In this document: positions 32,746 to 42,734 of the stretch, one piece after another
Layout: each line of letters begins with the position of its first letter
Numbering within the stretch: the stretch's first letter is position 1
Assembly (NCBI GenBank): GCA_945897805.1
Contig: CAMDFX010000002.1
Coordinates: forward strand, 186,001 to 250,000
Origin: Chryseobacterium gleum
GTDB taxonomy: Bacteria > Bacteroidota > Bacteroidia > Flavobacteriales_D > Crocinitomicaceae
DNA: 64,000 bases
Direction: 5' to 3'
Notes under the pieces: generated by a model
Told to the model about the DNA's origin: nothing
Databases searched by the model: none
Seen by the model: the letters and a program-made list of their open reading frames with translations, nothing else
Translations under genes and position numbers: made by a program

Positions 32746-34437
32746 TCATTTAGGTTGAAAACCACCTTTCACTTTTATTTGACCATACTCATATTCTCGC
32801 TCGGTCAAAATCTTTCCTCTGCTGTCAAAAGTTCTCAAAAATCCGTGTTTCATTCCGTCTTTGTAATTCACTTCAGATGTGATTTCGCCTCTTCTGCTGA
32901 ATTCACGCATGGAGCCGTCTAGCTTACCTGCTTTATAGGTAGAAGTTACGGCAGGTACTTTTCCGCCTGGATAAAAATCTTTCCACTCGCCGTCTTTTTC
33001 ACCATTTTTATAATTGCCTTCTTCTGTTTTCTTAAAATCTTTAGATGAAAAAGAAACCGCATAGCCATTTTTGACACTTTCAAAAGTAACCCTGCCTTTC
33101 ATAGGGCCGTAACTCACTTTAGATTTGGTTTTTAATAATTTGTAGGTGAACAAATCTTTTTGTCTGCCATTTTCAAAATATTCGACCCATTCTTTATTTT
33201 TTAGTCCGTTTTTATAATAACCTGTCAATTTTAAAACGCCTTTAAATGAGTATGATTTCCATTCACCGTGCAAAACCCCGGATTTAAAAGTTGTTTCATT
33301 TTTCAACTTCCCGTTTTCCCAGTTATTTATCCATCTTCCCTCTTCTTTTCCGGCGACATAATTTCCTGACATTAATAGAGTTCCGTCTTCATACCAAGTC
33401 TCCCACAATCCATTTTTTTCATCTTTGGCAAAACTTCCCAATTTGAATTTTGAACCATCTTTGTAAAAGTAATTCCAATTTCCATCCTTCAAGCCCATTT
33501 TATATTGGGCATTATAGGCAATTTCTCCCGTTGGATACCAATAGGTCCAGTCGCCATTTTGTTGATCTTCTTTGAAATTTCCAGACATATCTCGCACACT
33601 AAATTTGGTGTACCAAGTCCACAATCCATTTTTCTGGCCTACTTTGTAAAATCCTTCTGTCTTTACTTGGCCATTGTCATAAAAATATTGGTATTTACCG
33701 TCCATGCGGTCTTCATGGTAATTGCAGATTTTTTCAATCTTACCAGTATAGTAGTAAAATTTCCAAAGGCCAGACTTTTTTCCGTTTTTGTATGTGCCTG
33801 ACAATGAGGAATCACCAAGAATACTTTTTTCCAAAAAGATTCCATCTAAAACCCCAGATTTATAGAAATAATAATGTTTTAGCAATCCATTGTTATACAT
33901 TTCAACAATTTTCCCTGTTCCATTGGTTAATGTTTGCGTGTGCAACGAATCATCAATCCAAAAAGATTGGACAAAGCGGATAGAATCAATAATTTCTTCC
34001 ACCATTTTCGGACTACCATCAATGTGAAATGTTTTCCAAATTCCAAATTCTTTGTTTTCTTTAAAAAACCCTTCCGTTTCGAGCACGCCACTCTCGTTCC
34101 AAAGGCGGTAAATACTGTCTTGCAGGTCGTTGATAAAATATCCTTCTTGTCGCATTGCCCCATTGGGATATTTCAGAATAACGGCTCCATGCAATTTTCC
34201 TTTGTAATAATTTCTCATTTCACTCAACTTTCCTTCACGGTCAAAATATTCCCATTTTCCATGTTCTAAGGAAGTTTCACCAAGCGGGTCTTTGTAGTAA
34301 GAACCAATCGATTGAGGTTTTGAATTTTGAAAATCCCAATAGAATGTTTTCTTTTTGGTTAGGTTTTCCTTCAATACTTTTTGACTGTTTGCATTAAAAG
34401 ATGCGAAAAACAGCAAACAAAAAATGAATCTTAACAT
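32746..34437 (-). CDS. Secreted MORN-repeat-variant / toxin-antitoxin YwqK-like repeat protein
   Basis: Many repeats of the type YKNGKKSGLWKFYYYTGKIE / GNYVAGKEEGRWINNWENGKL. Confidence 0.85.
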   Translation of the reverse strand: MLRFIFCLLFFASFNANSQKVLKENLTKKKTFYWDFQNSKPQSIGSYYKDPLGETSLEHGKWEYFDREGKLSEMRNYYKGKLHGAVILKYPNGAMRQEGYFINDLQDSIYRLWNESGVLETEGFFKENKEFGIWKTFHIDGSPKMVEEIIDSIRFVQSFWIDDSLHTQTLTNGTGKIVEMYNNGLLKHYYFYKSGVLDGIFLEKSILGDSSLSGTYKNGKKSGLWKFYYYTGKIEKICNYHEDRMDGKYQYFYDNGQVKTEGFYKVGQKNGLWTWYTKFSVRDMSGNFKEDQQNGDWTYWYPTGEIAYNAQYKMGLKDGNWNYFYKDGSKFKLGSFAKDEKNGLWETWYEDGTLLMSGNYVAGKEEGRWINNWENGKLKNETTFKSGVLHGEWKSYSFKGVLKLTGYYKNGLKNKEWVEYFENGRQKDLFTYKLLKTKSKVSYGPMKGRVTFESVKNGYAVSFSSKDFKKTEEGNYKNGEKDGEWKDFYPGGKVPAVTSTYKAGKLDGSMREFSRRGEITSEVNYKDGMKHGFLRTFDSRGKILTEREYEYGQIKVKGGFQPK

Positions 34438-34479
34438 GTGAAATTTTGATTTATAGAATAATGAAAAACACTCTTTTTG

Positions 34480-35127
34480 TTACATTTTTGAGAGAATACC
34501 TTGCGCGAACAATACAATTCCAAACAAAAATAAAATTGTTCCTGTGATTCTGTTCAATGAGGTTAAAACCCCGTCAGTAATGAAAGGCCTCAGTCTTTTA
34601 GCTCCTAAAATTTTCAAGAAGTCAATGGAAAAAAAGACAAAAAGCAGGATTGAAATATAAACAAACGTGGGGGCCCAAATATGCGAATTGGATGTTTGTT
34701 TCGTTCCTAAGGCCATCACGCTAAACCAATAAACGATTACCATTGGATTGGCTAAATTGAGCACCACCCCTTTCACAAAAAGCATCAAATAATCTCTTGA
34801 ATTATGAATGGTATTGCCCAAATCATCTTGTTTGTGCGGTTTTGGTTTTTTGAAAAAAGAAATACTTCCATAAATTAGAAATAAACAACCGCCAAGAATT
34901 TTTAATATACCCTCGTTTTCACCTTTGGTTAAAGCAGAAACTTCTGCATAAAAAACGTATGCTATAATGATGTAAATAAGATCACTGATAAAAATTCCTG
35001 CATCAAAAGCTAGTGCTGCTCTCATTCCTTTTCGTATGCTTATTTCTAGCAAAACAAAGAAAGCAGGCCCAAGCATAATGCTTAAAATGAAACCTGTTCC
35101 TACAGCACTTAAAACTAATTCTAGCAA
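34480..35127 (-). CDS. LysE family amino acid transporter
   Basis: GTGFILSIMLGPAFFVLLEISIRKG, NLANPMVIVYWF. Confidence 0.82.
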   Translation of the reverse strand: MLELVLSAVGTGFILSIMLGPAFFVLLEISIRKGMRAALAFDAGIFISDLIYIIIAYVFYAEVSALTKGENEGILKILGGCLFLIYGSISFFKKPKPHKQDDLGNTIHNSRDYLMLFVKGVVLNLANPMVIVYWFSVMALGTKQTSNSHIWAPTFVYISILLFVFFSIDFLKILGAKRLRPFITDGVLTSLNRITGTILFLFGIVLFAQGILSKM

Positions 35128-35433
35128 TGGAGAAATTTTTATAGTTGATACAAAAATAATGAAACCATTGAGTATTGAATTAAAATCAACAGGTTATTTG
35201 AAAGTTTTAAGGTGAAAAATTGGTTTCAAAAGCTTAAGAAAAGCCATTGTAGATAACAATTTAACCTATATCTTTTGGATTTATAGTTACAACTGTGGTA
35301 AAATTTGAATGAAGTGATTACATTTGCAATAAATTATTCGGTGGAAAATAGAGTTTTTCTCTAGTTTCAAACCAAAAGCGTGGAATAAACAATCTCTTGG
35401 ATATTTCATCAACCACTTAAAAATTGTGTATTT

Positions 35434-35793
35434 ATGAAAATTACAGCGGCAAATAAAAAACTAGATTCAATCATTGAAAAAGTTGAAAAAGAAGGCGTTC
35501 TTGCAAAAGGTATTGTGGATGATTTAAAAGAATTGCGCGAATTTGCTTTGAAAGAACAAGACCCTTTGGTTACCAAAGTATTGAGGTTGACTTATGAGTT
35601 TCTTACTGAGCGTGAGGCGTTTAATGTGCAAGCACAATACGAGGAAGATGAAGAGGAAAATGAATATCCTATCGAGATTGAAGACAATGAAAATTTGCTT
35701 TATTTGTTGAACTTGCTGAAAAATGCAGACCACAAAATCAATCGTGAAGAAATTAAAGATTATAGAACTTCTCTGAAGGAAGAGCTTTATTAA
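35434..35793 (+). CDS. Conserved hypothetical acidic protein
   Basis: 119 aa ORF with acidic linker; followed by terminator. Confidence 0.55.
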   Translation: MKITAANKKLDSIIEKVEKEGVLAKGIVDDLKELREFALKEQDPLVTKVLRLTYEFLTEREAFNVQAQYEEDEEENEYPIEIEDNENLLYLLNLLKNADHKINREEIKDYRTSLKEELY

Positions 35794-35811
35794 TCAAGAC
35801 AAAACGACATA

Positions 35812-35840
35812 AAAAAGGCGATTAAATTAATCGCCTTTTT
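35812..35840. terminator. Bidirectional intrinsic terminator
   Basis: AAAAAGGCGATTAA-A-TTAATCGCCTTTTT between convergent genes. Confidence 0.85.
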
Positions 35841-35859
35841 CTTTGCTTTATATTTCCTT

Positions 35860-37416
35860 TTACAAATCAAACTTGATTCCTTGCGCCAACGGTAAACTAT
35901 CAGAATAATTGATTGTATTCGTTTGTCTTCTCATGTAAACTTTCCAAGCATCTGAACCAGACTCACGTCCTCCTCCTGTTTCTTTTTCACCACCAAAAGC
36001 GCCACCAATTTCAGCGCCGGAAGTTCCAATGTTTACGTTTGCAATTCCGCAATCTGAACCAGAAGCAGCCAAGAAAGCTTCTGCCTCTTTAAGGTTGTTG
36101 GTCATAATTGCAGACGACAATCCCTGTGGGACACCATTTTGCAAAGCGATCGCATTTTCAACTGTGCCGCTATATTTCATCAAGTATAAAATTGGCGCAA
36201 AAGTTTCATGTTGTACGATGGCATAATCATTACTCGCTTCAGCAATTGCTGGTTTCACATAGCAGCCAGACTCATATCCTTCGCCTGTCAAAACACCACC
36301 TTCCACGATAATTTTTCCACCTTCTTCAACCACTTTTTGCAAAGCATTTTGGTAAGCTGCAACCGCATCTTTGTCAATCAATGGGCCAACGTGCATGTTT
36401 TGATCCAATGGATTTCCAATTTTCAATTGTCCATAAGCTTTTACGATGGCGTTTTTAACCGTTTCGTAAACCTCTTCATGAATGATCAATCGACGCGTAG
36501 AAGTACATCTTTGTCCAGCGGTTCCTATGGCACCAAAAACAGCGCCTGGTACAACCACTTTCAAATCTGCAGTTGGCGTGATTATAATCGCATTATTTCC
36601 TCCTAATTCGAGCAAAGAACGACCTAAGCGCTCACCAACAACTTGACCAACAGATTTACCCATTCTAGTTGAACCTGTTGCAGAAATCAAAGGAACTCTT
36701 TTGTCTGCTGTCATTGCTTTACCTAATTCAGGTCCACCAATCACCAAACAAGAAACACCTTCAGGAACATCATTATCGGTAAAAACTTCTTCTGCAATTT
36801 TTTGACAAGCAATGGCAGTCAAAGGTGTTTTTTCAGATGGTTTCCAAATACAAACATCTCCACAAACCCATGCCAAAGCCGCATTCCAGCTCCAAACAGC
36901 CACTGGAAAATTAAATGCAGAAATAATTCCCACCAATCCTAGCGGATGATATTGCTCATACATTCTGTGACTAGGTCGTTCAGAATGCATCGTCAAACCA
37001 TATAATTGACGTGAAAGTCCAACAGCAAAATCGCAGATGTCGATCATTTCTTGCACTTCTCCCAAACCTTCTTGCAACGATTTTCCCATTTCGTAGGAAA
37101 CCAATTTTCCGAGTGGTTCTTTGTAATCTCTTAATTTATCTCCCAATTGTCTTACAACTTCACCCCGTTTTGGCGCTGGCATTTGTCTCCAAACTTTGAA
37201 AGCTTCTTGAGATTTTAAGATTGCAGCTTCATAATCCGCAGGTGAAGCTGCAGCAACAGAAGCAATTAATTTTCCATCTACTGGAGAATAAGAATCAATT
37301 TGTTCACCACTGGTATTAAACCAATAACTTCCTGTAGAAGCGCCTGGATTGATGGATTCAATTCCTAATTGATCCAATATTTCTTGAATTTCAAGACCTG
37401 ATTGCACGTTAGACAT
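35860..37416 (-). CDS. Aldehyde dehydrogenase, ALDH7-type (alpha-aminoadipic semialdehyde/piperideine-6-carboxylate dehydrogenase-like)
   Basis: SAFNFPVAVWSWNAALAW, LELGGNNAIII, GTAGQRCTSTRRL, GGGRESGSDAWK. Confidence 0.9.
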   Translation of the reverse strand: MSNVQSGLEIQEILDQLGIESINPGASTGSYWFNTSGEQIDSYSPVDGKLIASVAAASPADYEAAILKSQEAFKVWRQMPAPKRGEVVRQLGDKLRDYKEPLGKLVSYEMGKSLQEGLGEVQEMIDICDFAVGLSRQLYGLTMHSERPSHRMYEQYHPLGLVGIISAFNFPVAVWSWNAALAWVCGDVCIWKPSEKTPLTAIACQKIAEEVFTDNDVPEGVSCLVIGGPELGKAMTADKRVPLISATGSTRMGKSVGQVVGERLGRSLLELGGNNAIIITPTADLKVVVPGAVFGAIGTAGQRCTSTRRLIIHEEVYETVKNAIVKAYGQLKIGNPLDQNMHVGPLIDKDAVAAYQNALQKVVEEGGKIIVEGGVLTGEGYESGCYVKPAIAEASNDYAIVQHETFAPILYLMKYSGTVENAIALQNGVPQGLSSAIMTNNLKEAEAFLAASGSDCGIANVNIGTSGAEIGGAFGGEKETGGGRESGSDAWKVYMRRQTNTINYSDSLPLAQGIKFDL

Positions 37417-37493
37417 TTGTCCTTGTTTTTTAATTATTAGGATACAAAATTACATGAATTATTTAACTCTTTAATTCAATTTTGAGAAATAAA

Positions 37494-37532
37494 AAAAGCA
37501 TTTACCAGAACTGAATCCGATAAATGCTTTTC
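37494..37532 (-). terminator. Intrinsic terminator between two minus-strand genes
   Basis: AAAAGCATTTA...TAAATGCTTTT with flanking A/T runs. Confidence 0.6.
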
Positions 37533-37580
37533 TTTTTTTAGACCGAAAGACTAAAGTTATTAGACTTTAGTCTTGTGTAC

Positions 37581-40500
37581 TTATCTCACTACAATCACTT
37601 TTTTGGTAACAATTTCACCATTCAATGTTCCAGTTACAAAATACGCGCCATTTGGCATATCTTCCACTTTCACTTGATTACCGTTTACCTCAGTAATTTC
37701 GACTGTTCTTACCACCTGACCAAGTTCATTGATGATGTTGAATGTTCCAACTTCGCTTGAAGAGATTGTGAAATCTCCGTTCGATGGATTTGGGAAAACA
37801 ATCATGCTATTTTCGGCATCTCGGCAAGATACACTGATTGGTTCATAAATTATTTCACCTCCATCAAAGTCAAATTGTTTTAATCGATAATAAAATACCC
37901 CACTGAATTTTTCCAAATCAAAAATTTCATACTCAATTTTTATTGTTGAATTTCCTGCTGCTTCAATTTCAGTTAAGAGGTACCAATTGACTCCATCTCG
38001 TGATTTCTCAAGTTGAAAATAACTTGAATTACTTTCCGAAGCTGTTGTCCAGCTGATGATTGAGGTATAATCTTCAATGCAATTTGCTTGAAAAGAAATT
38101 AATGTAACTGGTAACGGGGCATTATTTGTATATCCAATTGCAAAATAACTAAAACCAGACATTCCAATCCTAGAAATAGTAAAATCTGATTGGCTTCCAT
38201 CTATTGAACCATGATTTCCATTTAAAACCCATGTTGAATGGTCATTAGGTGATTTTATAATCCTACCAACATCATTTAAATTTGATAATGAAAACGCCTT
38301 AGGTCGTAACTTCAAGTTATAAGTGCCTCCAGTCGCTGTTATTGGAATAATTTCCCAATATCCATCAGTCGCAATATTATTAATTGACCAATTGTATTGA
38401 TCTACTAAGGGCAAACCATTAATTCCAGCAGAGGTTGCTGCTGGATTGATAGCTTTAAATTCTGCACTTATATAACCCGCAGTTACTGGAGCAGATGTAT
38501 ATTCCAACAACGCCCATCTATTATCGCTTGCAGTTCCAACCGGAAATAAACCAGTTGAATTTCCCGTATTAGCAGCATTTGTAAACCATCTTTTGAAAGG
38601 ACCAGTTATTGTTCCACTAGTCCAATTTAATATTCCTGCTGCACCAATACCTAAAGTTAAAGAATTCAATGTGCTTGTTGAAATATTTCCACTAAGCATT
38701 GTTAACGATGTGGAAATTTCAACAGGAGTTAGAAGATTAATACCTGAAGAAGAATTATTAATACTGACATTAGAAAATAAAATCGTACCAACGCCTGAAA
38801 TCGATTGAGCAGCTGTTCCTTTAAATATAACGTTCCCGTTTCCAGAAATAAAACTACCGTTTTGAACCCAATTTCCAGTGACTACTAGTGTTGAATTAGA
38901 CATTGTAAATGTTGCACCTGACTCTATTTTAAGACTTTTTATAGTATCATTTGTGGCATTAATACTTGGTTGAAAAACCACACAAGTATTGTTCATAGGC
39001 AGTACCACATTGTCTAATTGTGTGGGAAAAATAGTTGCATTCACTATCGAAACACCATTGTAAACAGACCAATTACTTAAATTTGTCCAACTATTGGATG
39101 TTGAACCATTCCAAACAAAATCCCCTGAACTAGTATTACTAGTTAAAGTTATATCCGAGACAGTTACATTTCTTGTGGCCGTTGCATTATTGCAACCTCC
39201 ACTGCCACTCACAGTATAAGTTATTGTTGCGGTTCCAGCTGTGACTCCATTTATTGAACCATTAGAATTTACTGTTGCCACACCCAAATTACTTGAGGTC
39301 CATAAACCTCCAATATTACCATTTGTTGTGAAAGTTGTTGAACCATTTGGACAAATTGTCTGATTTCCGCTTAATGTTCCTGCTACGGGAGCATTTGTAA
39401 CCGAAATAGTTTGATTTACGCAAGAAGTTGTGTTGCAAGTTCCTGATATTCGCACAAAATAAGATGTATTGGAAGTAGGAGAAACTGTTATCGATGAACC
39501 ACTGCCCAAAGATGAACCTGATGCACAACCTCCAGCGTACCATTGATAACCTGCTCCAGTGCCCAATGATCCTCCTGAAGCACTAAGTGTTGTTGAGCTC
39601 CCATTACAAATAGCTGTTGTACCAGTAATTCCTGATGGAACAGTTGATAAGGAATTGGCAGTGACTGTGGTGTTTACACATGAGGTTGTGTTGCAAGTTC
39701 CTGATATTCGCAGATAATAAGATGTATTGGAAGTAGGAGAAACTGATATCGATGAACCACTGCCCAAGGAAGAGCCCGAACCACAGCCACCCGCATACCA
39801 TTGATAACTTGCTCCACTTCCCAATGATCCTCCTGAGGCAGAAAGTGTTGTTGAGTTTCCAGCACAAATAGTCGTTGTACCAGAAATTGAGGATGGCGCT
39901 ATTGATGATGAATTAACAGTGACTGTTGTGCTTACGCATGTTGTGGTGTTGCATGGACCAGTTCTTCGCACATAGTAAGTTGTAGTGGAAGTGGGCGAAA
40001 CTGACAATGTTGATCCTGTACCTAAAACAGTTCCTGATCCGCAACCACCTGCATACCATTGAAAACTCGCTCCACTCCCCGATGATCCTCCTGAGGCAGT
40101 AAGTGTTGTTGAGCTCCCACTACAAATAGTCGTTGTACCTGAGATTGATGTTGGCGCTGTGGAAGTTGAATTATGTGTAACGGTTGTGCTTGCGCATGAA
40201 GTGGTGTTGCAGGTTCCAGTTATACGAACGTAATAAGTTGTAGTACCAGATGGAGTGACTCCTAACGATGAACCAGTGCCTAAAACAGTTCCGGATCCAC
40301 ACCCACCAGCATACCACTGATAACCTGCTCCAGTTCCCAATGAGCCTCCTTGTGCTGTAAGAGTTGTTGAATTTCCAGCACAAACTGTGGTTGTACCAGA
40401 GATAGAAGATGGCGCATTTGAATTGGTGCAAGAATAATTAATCTTTGCATAGTTGAAGCTTATACCTCCTGCATAAGTTGAGCCTGATTTGAACTTCATA

Positions 40501-41018
40501 CCCACAATTACCATACTGTTTGGAGCATAGTCGGTATATAATGTTCCACCTGTACCCCCTTGTTGAGTTCCAGCTGAGCCCGAACTATTCGCAGAAGAGT
40601 TTCCTATATTAACAATAGTATTTCCTCGCATTTTTAAACCATCTAAATCATTCCCTGTTCTTATTTCAGCGCCTACCATTGCAGAACCTCCAGCAAGAGT
40701 CTCATTAAAGGTATTCCCACCCGTACTATTTCCATTGTAGGTTGTTAAATCAACAGTTGACCCAAGTGTTCCATTAGAATTTAATACTGCGCATTTCAAT
40801 GTCACTTTATCTACGTATGAACCTTCATAGCCTTTAATTCCAACAACTACGGAACCAGTTGGGCAGTTACATGTATTATTAGCAGGACTAGGGCCATTTG
40901 CAGTGGCACGAAAGGTAGTTGTACCAGAAATTGCGGCTAAAGAATATTGAGCAAACGATGCACTGTTTGAAATAACAAACAATACAAAGAAAAATACAAT
41001 TTTAATTTTTGTAAACAT
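37581..41018 (-). CDS. Large T9SS type A sorting-domain protein with four Ig-like repeats
   Basis: Signal peptide; SISGTTTICAGNSTTLSASGGSLGSGASYQWYAGGCGSG repeats; C-terminal FPNPSNGDFTIS...KKVIVVR. Confidence 0.9.
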   Translation of the reverse strand: MFTKIKIVFFFVLFVISNSASFAQYSLAAISGTTTFRATANGPSPANNTCNCPTGSVVVGIKGYEGSYVDKVTLKCAVLNSNGTLGSTVDLTTYNGNSTGGNTFNETLAGGSAMVGAEIRTGNDLDGLKMRGNTIVNIGNSSANSSGSAGTQQGGTGGTLYTDYAPNSMVIVGMKFKSGSTYAGGISFNYAKINYSCTNSNAPSSISGTTTVCAGNSTTLTAQGGSLGTGAGYQWYAGGCGSGTVLGTGSSLGVTPSGTTTYYVRITGTCNTTSCASTTVTHNSTSTAPTSISGTTTICSGSSTTLTASGGSSGSGASFQWYAGGCGSGTVLGTGSTLSVSPTSTTTYYVRRTGPCNTTTCVSTTVTVNSSSIAPSSISGTTTICAGNSTTLSASGGSLGSGASYQWYAGGCGSGSSLGSGSSISVSPTSNTSYYLRISGTCNTTSCVNTTVTANSLSTVPSGITGTTAICNGSSTTLSASGGSLGTGAGYQWYAGGCASGSSLGSGSSITVSPTSNTSYFVRISGTCNTTSCVNQTISVTNAPVAGTLSGNQTICPNGSTTFTTNGNIGGLWTSSNLGVATVNSNGSINGVTAGTATITYTVSGSGGCNNATATRNVTVSDITLTSNTSSGDFVWNGSTSNSWTNLSNWSVYNGVSIVNATIFPTQLDNVVLPMNNTCVVFQPSINATNDTIKSLKIESGATFTMSNSTLVVTGNWVQNGSFISGNGNVIFKGTAAQSISGVGTILFSNVSINNSSSGINLLTPVEISTSLTMLSGNISTSTLNSLTLGIGAAGILNWTSGTITGPFKRWFTNAANTGNSTGLFPVGTASDNRWALLEYTSAPVTAGYISAEFKAINPAATSAGINGLPLVDQYNWSINNIATDGYWEIIPITATGGTYNLKLRPKAFSLSNLNDVGRIIKSPNDHSTWVLNGNHGSIDGSQSDFTISRIGMSGFSYFAIGYTNNAPLPVTLISFQANCIEDYTSIISWTTASESNSSYFQLEKSRDGVNWYLLTEIEAAGNSTIKIEYEIFDLEKFSGVFYYRLKQFDFDGGEIIYEPISVSCRDAENSMIVFPNPSNGDFTISSSEVGTFNIINELGQVVRTVEITEVNGNQVKVEDMPNGAYFVTGTLNGEIVTKKVIVVR
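39390..40425 (-). repeat. Tandem Ig-like-domain-encoding repeat, four units, 258-bp period
   Basis: The 'ACCAG..ATT(..)GATGG' anchor recurs at 40399, 40141, 39883 and 39625, each 258 bp apart. Confidence 0.9.
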
Positions 41019-41238
41019 TCACTTTGAATAAAAAGTTGATGTTAAAATTAAAGAAGGAATTACTTGATAAAGTTCTTGTTTAGCCCTAACAGGCATTTTT
41101 TCTTGGTTTTTACAATTATTTCCAACTATTTACTACTTACAAATTGTACTTTTAACTATAAGTTTTTGATTATTTAACTAAGTTTGTAATTTTAAAGATT
41201 ACATTTTTATCAAAAACCCTAAGTAATTAGAAGGCAAA

Positions 41239-42408
41239 ATGGCACAAATTGAATATACTTTTATCTTGTTTACAGGTTTAATGGGTTTTCTATTGATGTA
41301 CTTAATGCTTACTAAATTTGGTGCAAGTAAACTTATAAATGGATTTTTAATCTTCAACATCTGCATTGTAAGTTGTCTATTTACCGTTCATGGAACCTAC
41401 AACTTACATTTCCAAAATTTGATTGCCGATCTTAATGCTCCACCTCTAAAATTCATTTTATATCTAGCTGTTCCAAATTCATATTTGTATGTTAAAGCAA
41501 TTATTAATGACCAACCGATAAATTTACTTGATACTTTAAAGCATTTATGCCTTCCTTTATTCCTTTTTATTTTTAATATAATTTGCCTTTTAAAGGGTTA
41601 CGAACTTGCCTATTTAACGCTTTGTGTTAACTTAAGTGTTACTATATTTATGACAATCTTCTATTTATATAAAACATTTTTTATTTGTTATAAAAAATTG
41701 TGGAAGAAAAAATTTTCCATTAACGATGAACACTACCAAACAATAAAAAAATGGACTATTTTCTACTTTATTGTAGTCGTATTAATGACAGTGAGGGTAA
41801 ATATTTGCTTCATCTTTGAAGACTCATTATCATATTCCAATTCAGGTAGGCATGGTTCTTTGGCAATATCAGCGGCTATTTGGTTGTTGGTTTTTGTGAA
41901 GTTATTTAAAACTCCTGAAATCCTATTTGGAATGCCTAAGTTGTCTATTAAAACGCCACATTTTGAAGAAGTAAATATCAATATTGCTGATGTTTGGAAA
42001 ATTTCTCCTGAATCAATAAATGCGCAAAAAGATATAAAATTAAAAGAAAAGCTTGATACTAACGTTTTAGAATTAATCCAAGAAATTGAATACGCTGCTA
42101 AGGAAAAACACGTTTTTTATAAATCGAATGTTTCATTGTATAATCTCGCAATAGAAGTGGGTGTTCCAGAAAGTCACTTAAATTATTTGTTTCGATATCA
42201 TTGCGCGCTCTCCTTTCTCGAGTACAAAAATAAGATGCGAATTGCCTATTCAATCTCATTAATTGAAAATGGTTACCTTTCCAAAAGTACGCTTGATTCA
42301 CTGGCAAAAGAAGTTGGTTTTGCCACTTACAGAACTTTTTACAATGCCTTCAAAAAAATAAATGGAATAGGACCAAATGAATTTATGTATTCGTTTAATT
42401 CTAATTAA
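41239..42408 (+). CDS. Membrane-anchored AraC-family transcriptional regulator
   Basis: N-terminal TM helices; C-terminal HTH: NLAIEVGVPESHLNYLFR, SLAKEVGFATYRTFYNAFKKINGIGPNEF. Confidence 0.88.
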   Translation: MAQIEYTFILFTGLMGFLLMYLMLTKFGASKLINGFLIFNICIVSCLFTVHGTYNLHFQNLIADLNAPPLKFILYLAVPNSYLYVKAIINDQPINLLDTLKHLCLPLFLFIFNIICLLKGYELAYLTLCVNLSVTIFMTIFYLYKTFFICYKKLWKKKFSINDEHYQTIKKWTIFYFIVVVLMTVRVNICFIFEDSLSYSNSGRHGSLAISAAIWLLVFVKLFKTPEILFGMPKLSIKTPHFEEVNINIADVWKISPESINAQKDIKLKEKLDTNVLELIQEIEYAAKEKHVFYKSNVSLYNLAIEVGVPESHLNYLFRYHCALSFLEYKNKMRIAYSISLIENGYLSKSTLDSLAKEVGFATYRTFYNAFKKINGIGPNEFMYSFNSN

Positions 42409-42545
42409 GTTTCATTTATTTTAAATCTGCAAAAGATTGCCCTTTTTTCTCCTAATCTCTTGTTAATTTTACTCATTTCATCGCTCAATTGTAATCTTTG
42501 GATTATAATTCCTTAAATTTGCATTAAATTAAATTACAAAAAGAG

Positions 42546-42716
42546 ATGGGTAAGTTTGGTATGATGGAAATTATTCTGATTTTAGCGATTGTTGTTTTGC
42601 TATTCGGAGGTAAAAAAATTCCAGAATTAATGAAAGGCCTTGGAAAAGGAATCAAAGAATTTAAAGATGCTTCAAAAGGAGAATCTACAAGCACTGAAGT
42701 TGAAGAAAAAAAATAA
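42546..42716 (+). CDS. tatA: Sec-independent protein translocase TatA (56 aa), missing from the supplied ORF track
   Basis: [56 protein letters not shown]. Confidence 0.95.
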   Translation: MGKFGMMEIILILAIVVLLFGGKKIPELMKGLGKGIKEFKDASKGESTSTEVEEKK

Positions 42717-42734
42717 GTTCTAAATTTCTATTTC

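Noticed and set aside
22163-37416. gcdH-like dehydrogenase plus ALDH7-type dehydrogenase as a lysine-degradation cluster
   Set aside because: Genes are 12 kb apart on opposite strands with no linking pathway genes; only a weak inference
39390-40425. Possible CRISPR-like periodic repeat
   Set aside because: 258-bp period is in frame and encodes Ig-like domains; no short repeat/spacer architecture
39604-40431. Several minus-strand ORFs (39604-39867, 39674-39865, 40171-40431)
   Set aside because: Alternative frames of the Ig-repeat gene; they recur only because the DNA repeats
41127-41230. Possible ncRNA or riboswitch upstream of the AraC regulator
   Set aside because: AT-rich sequence without convincing stems or known riboswitch core
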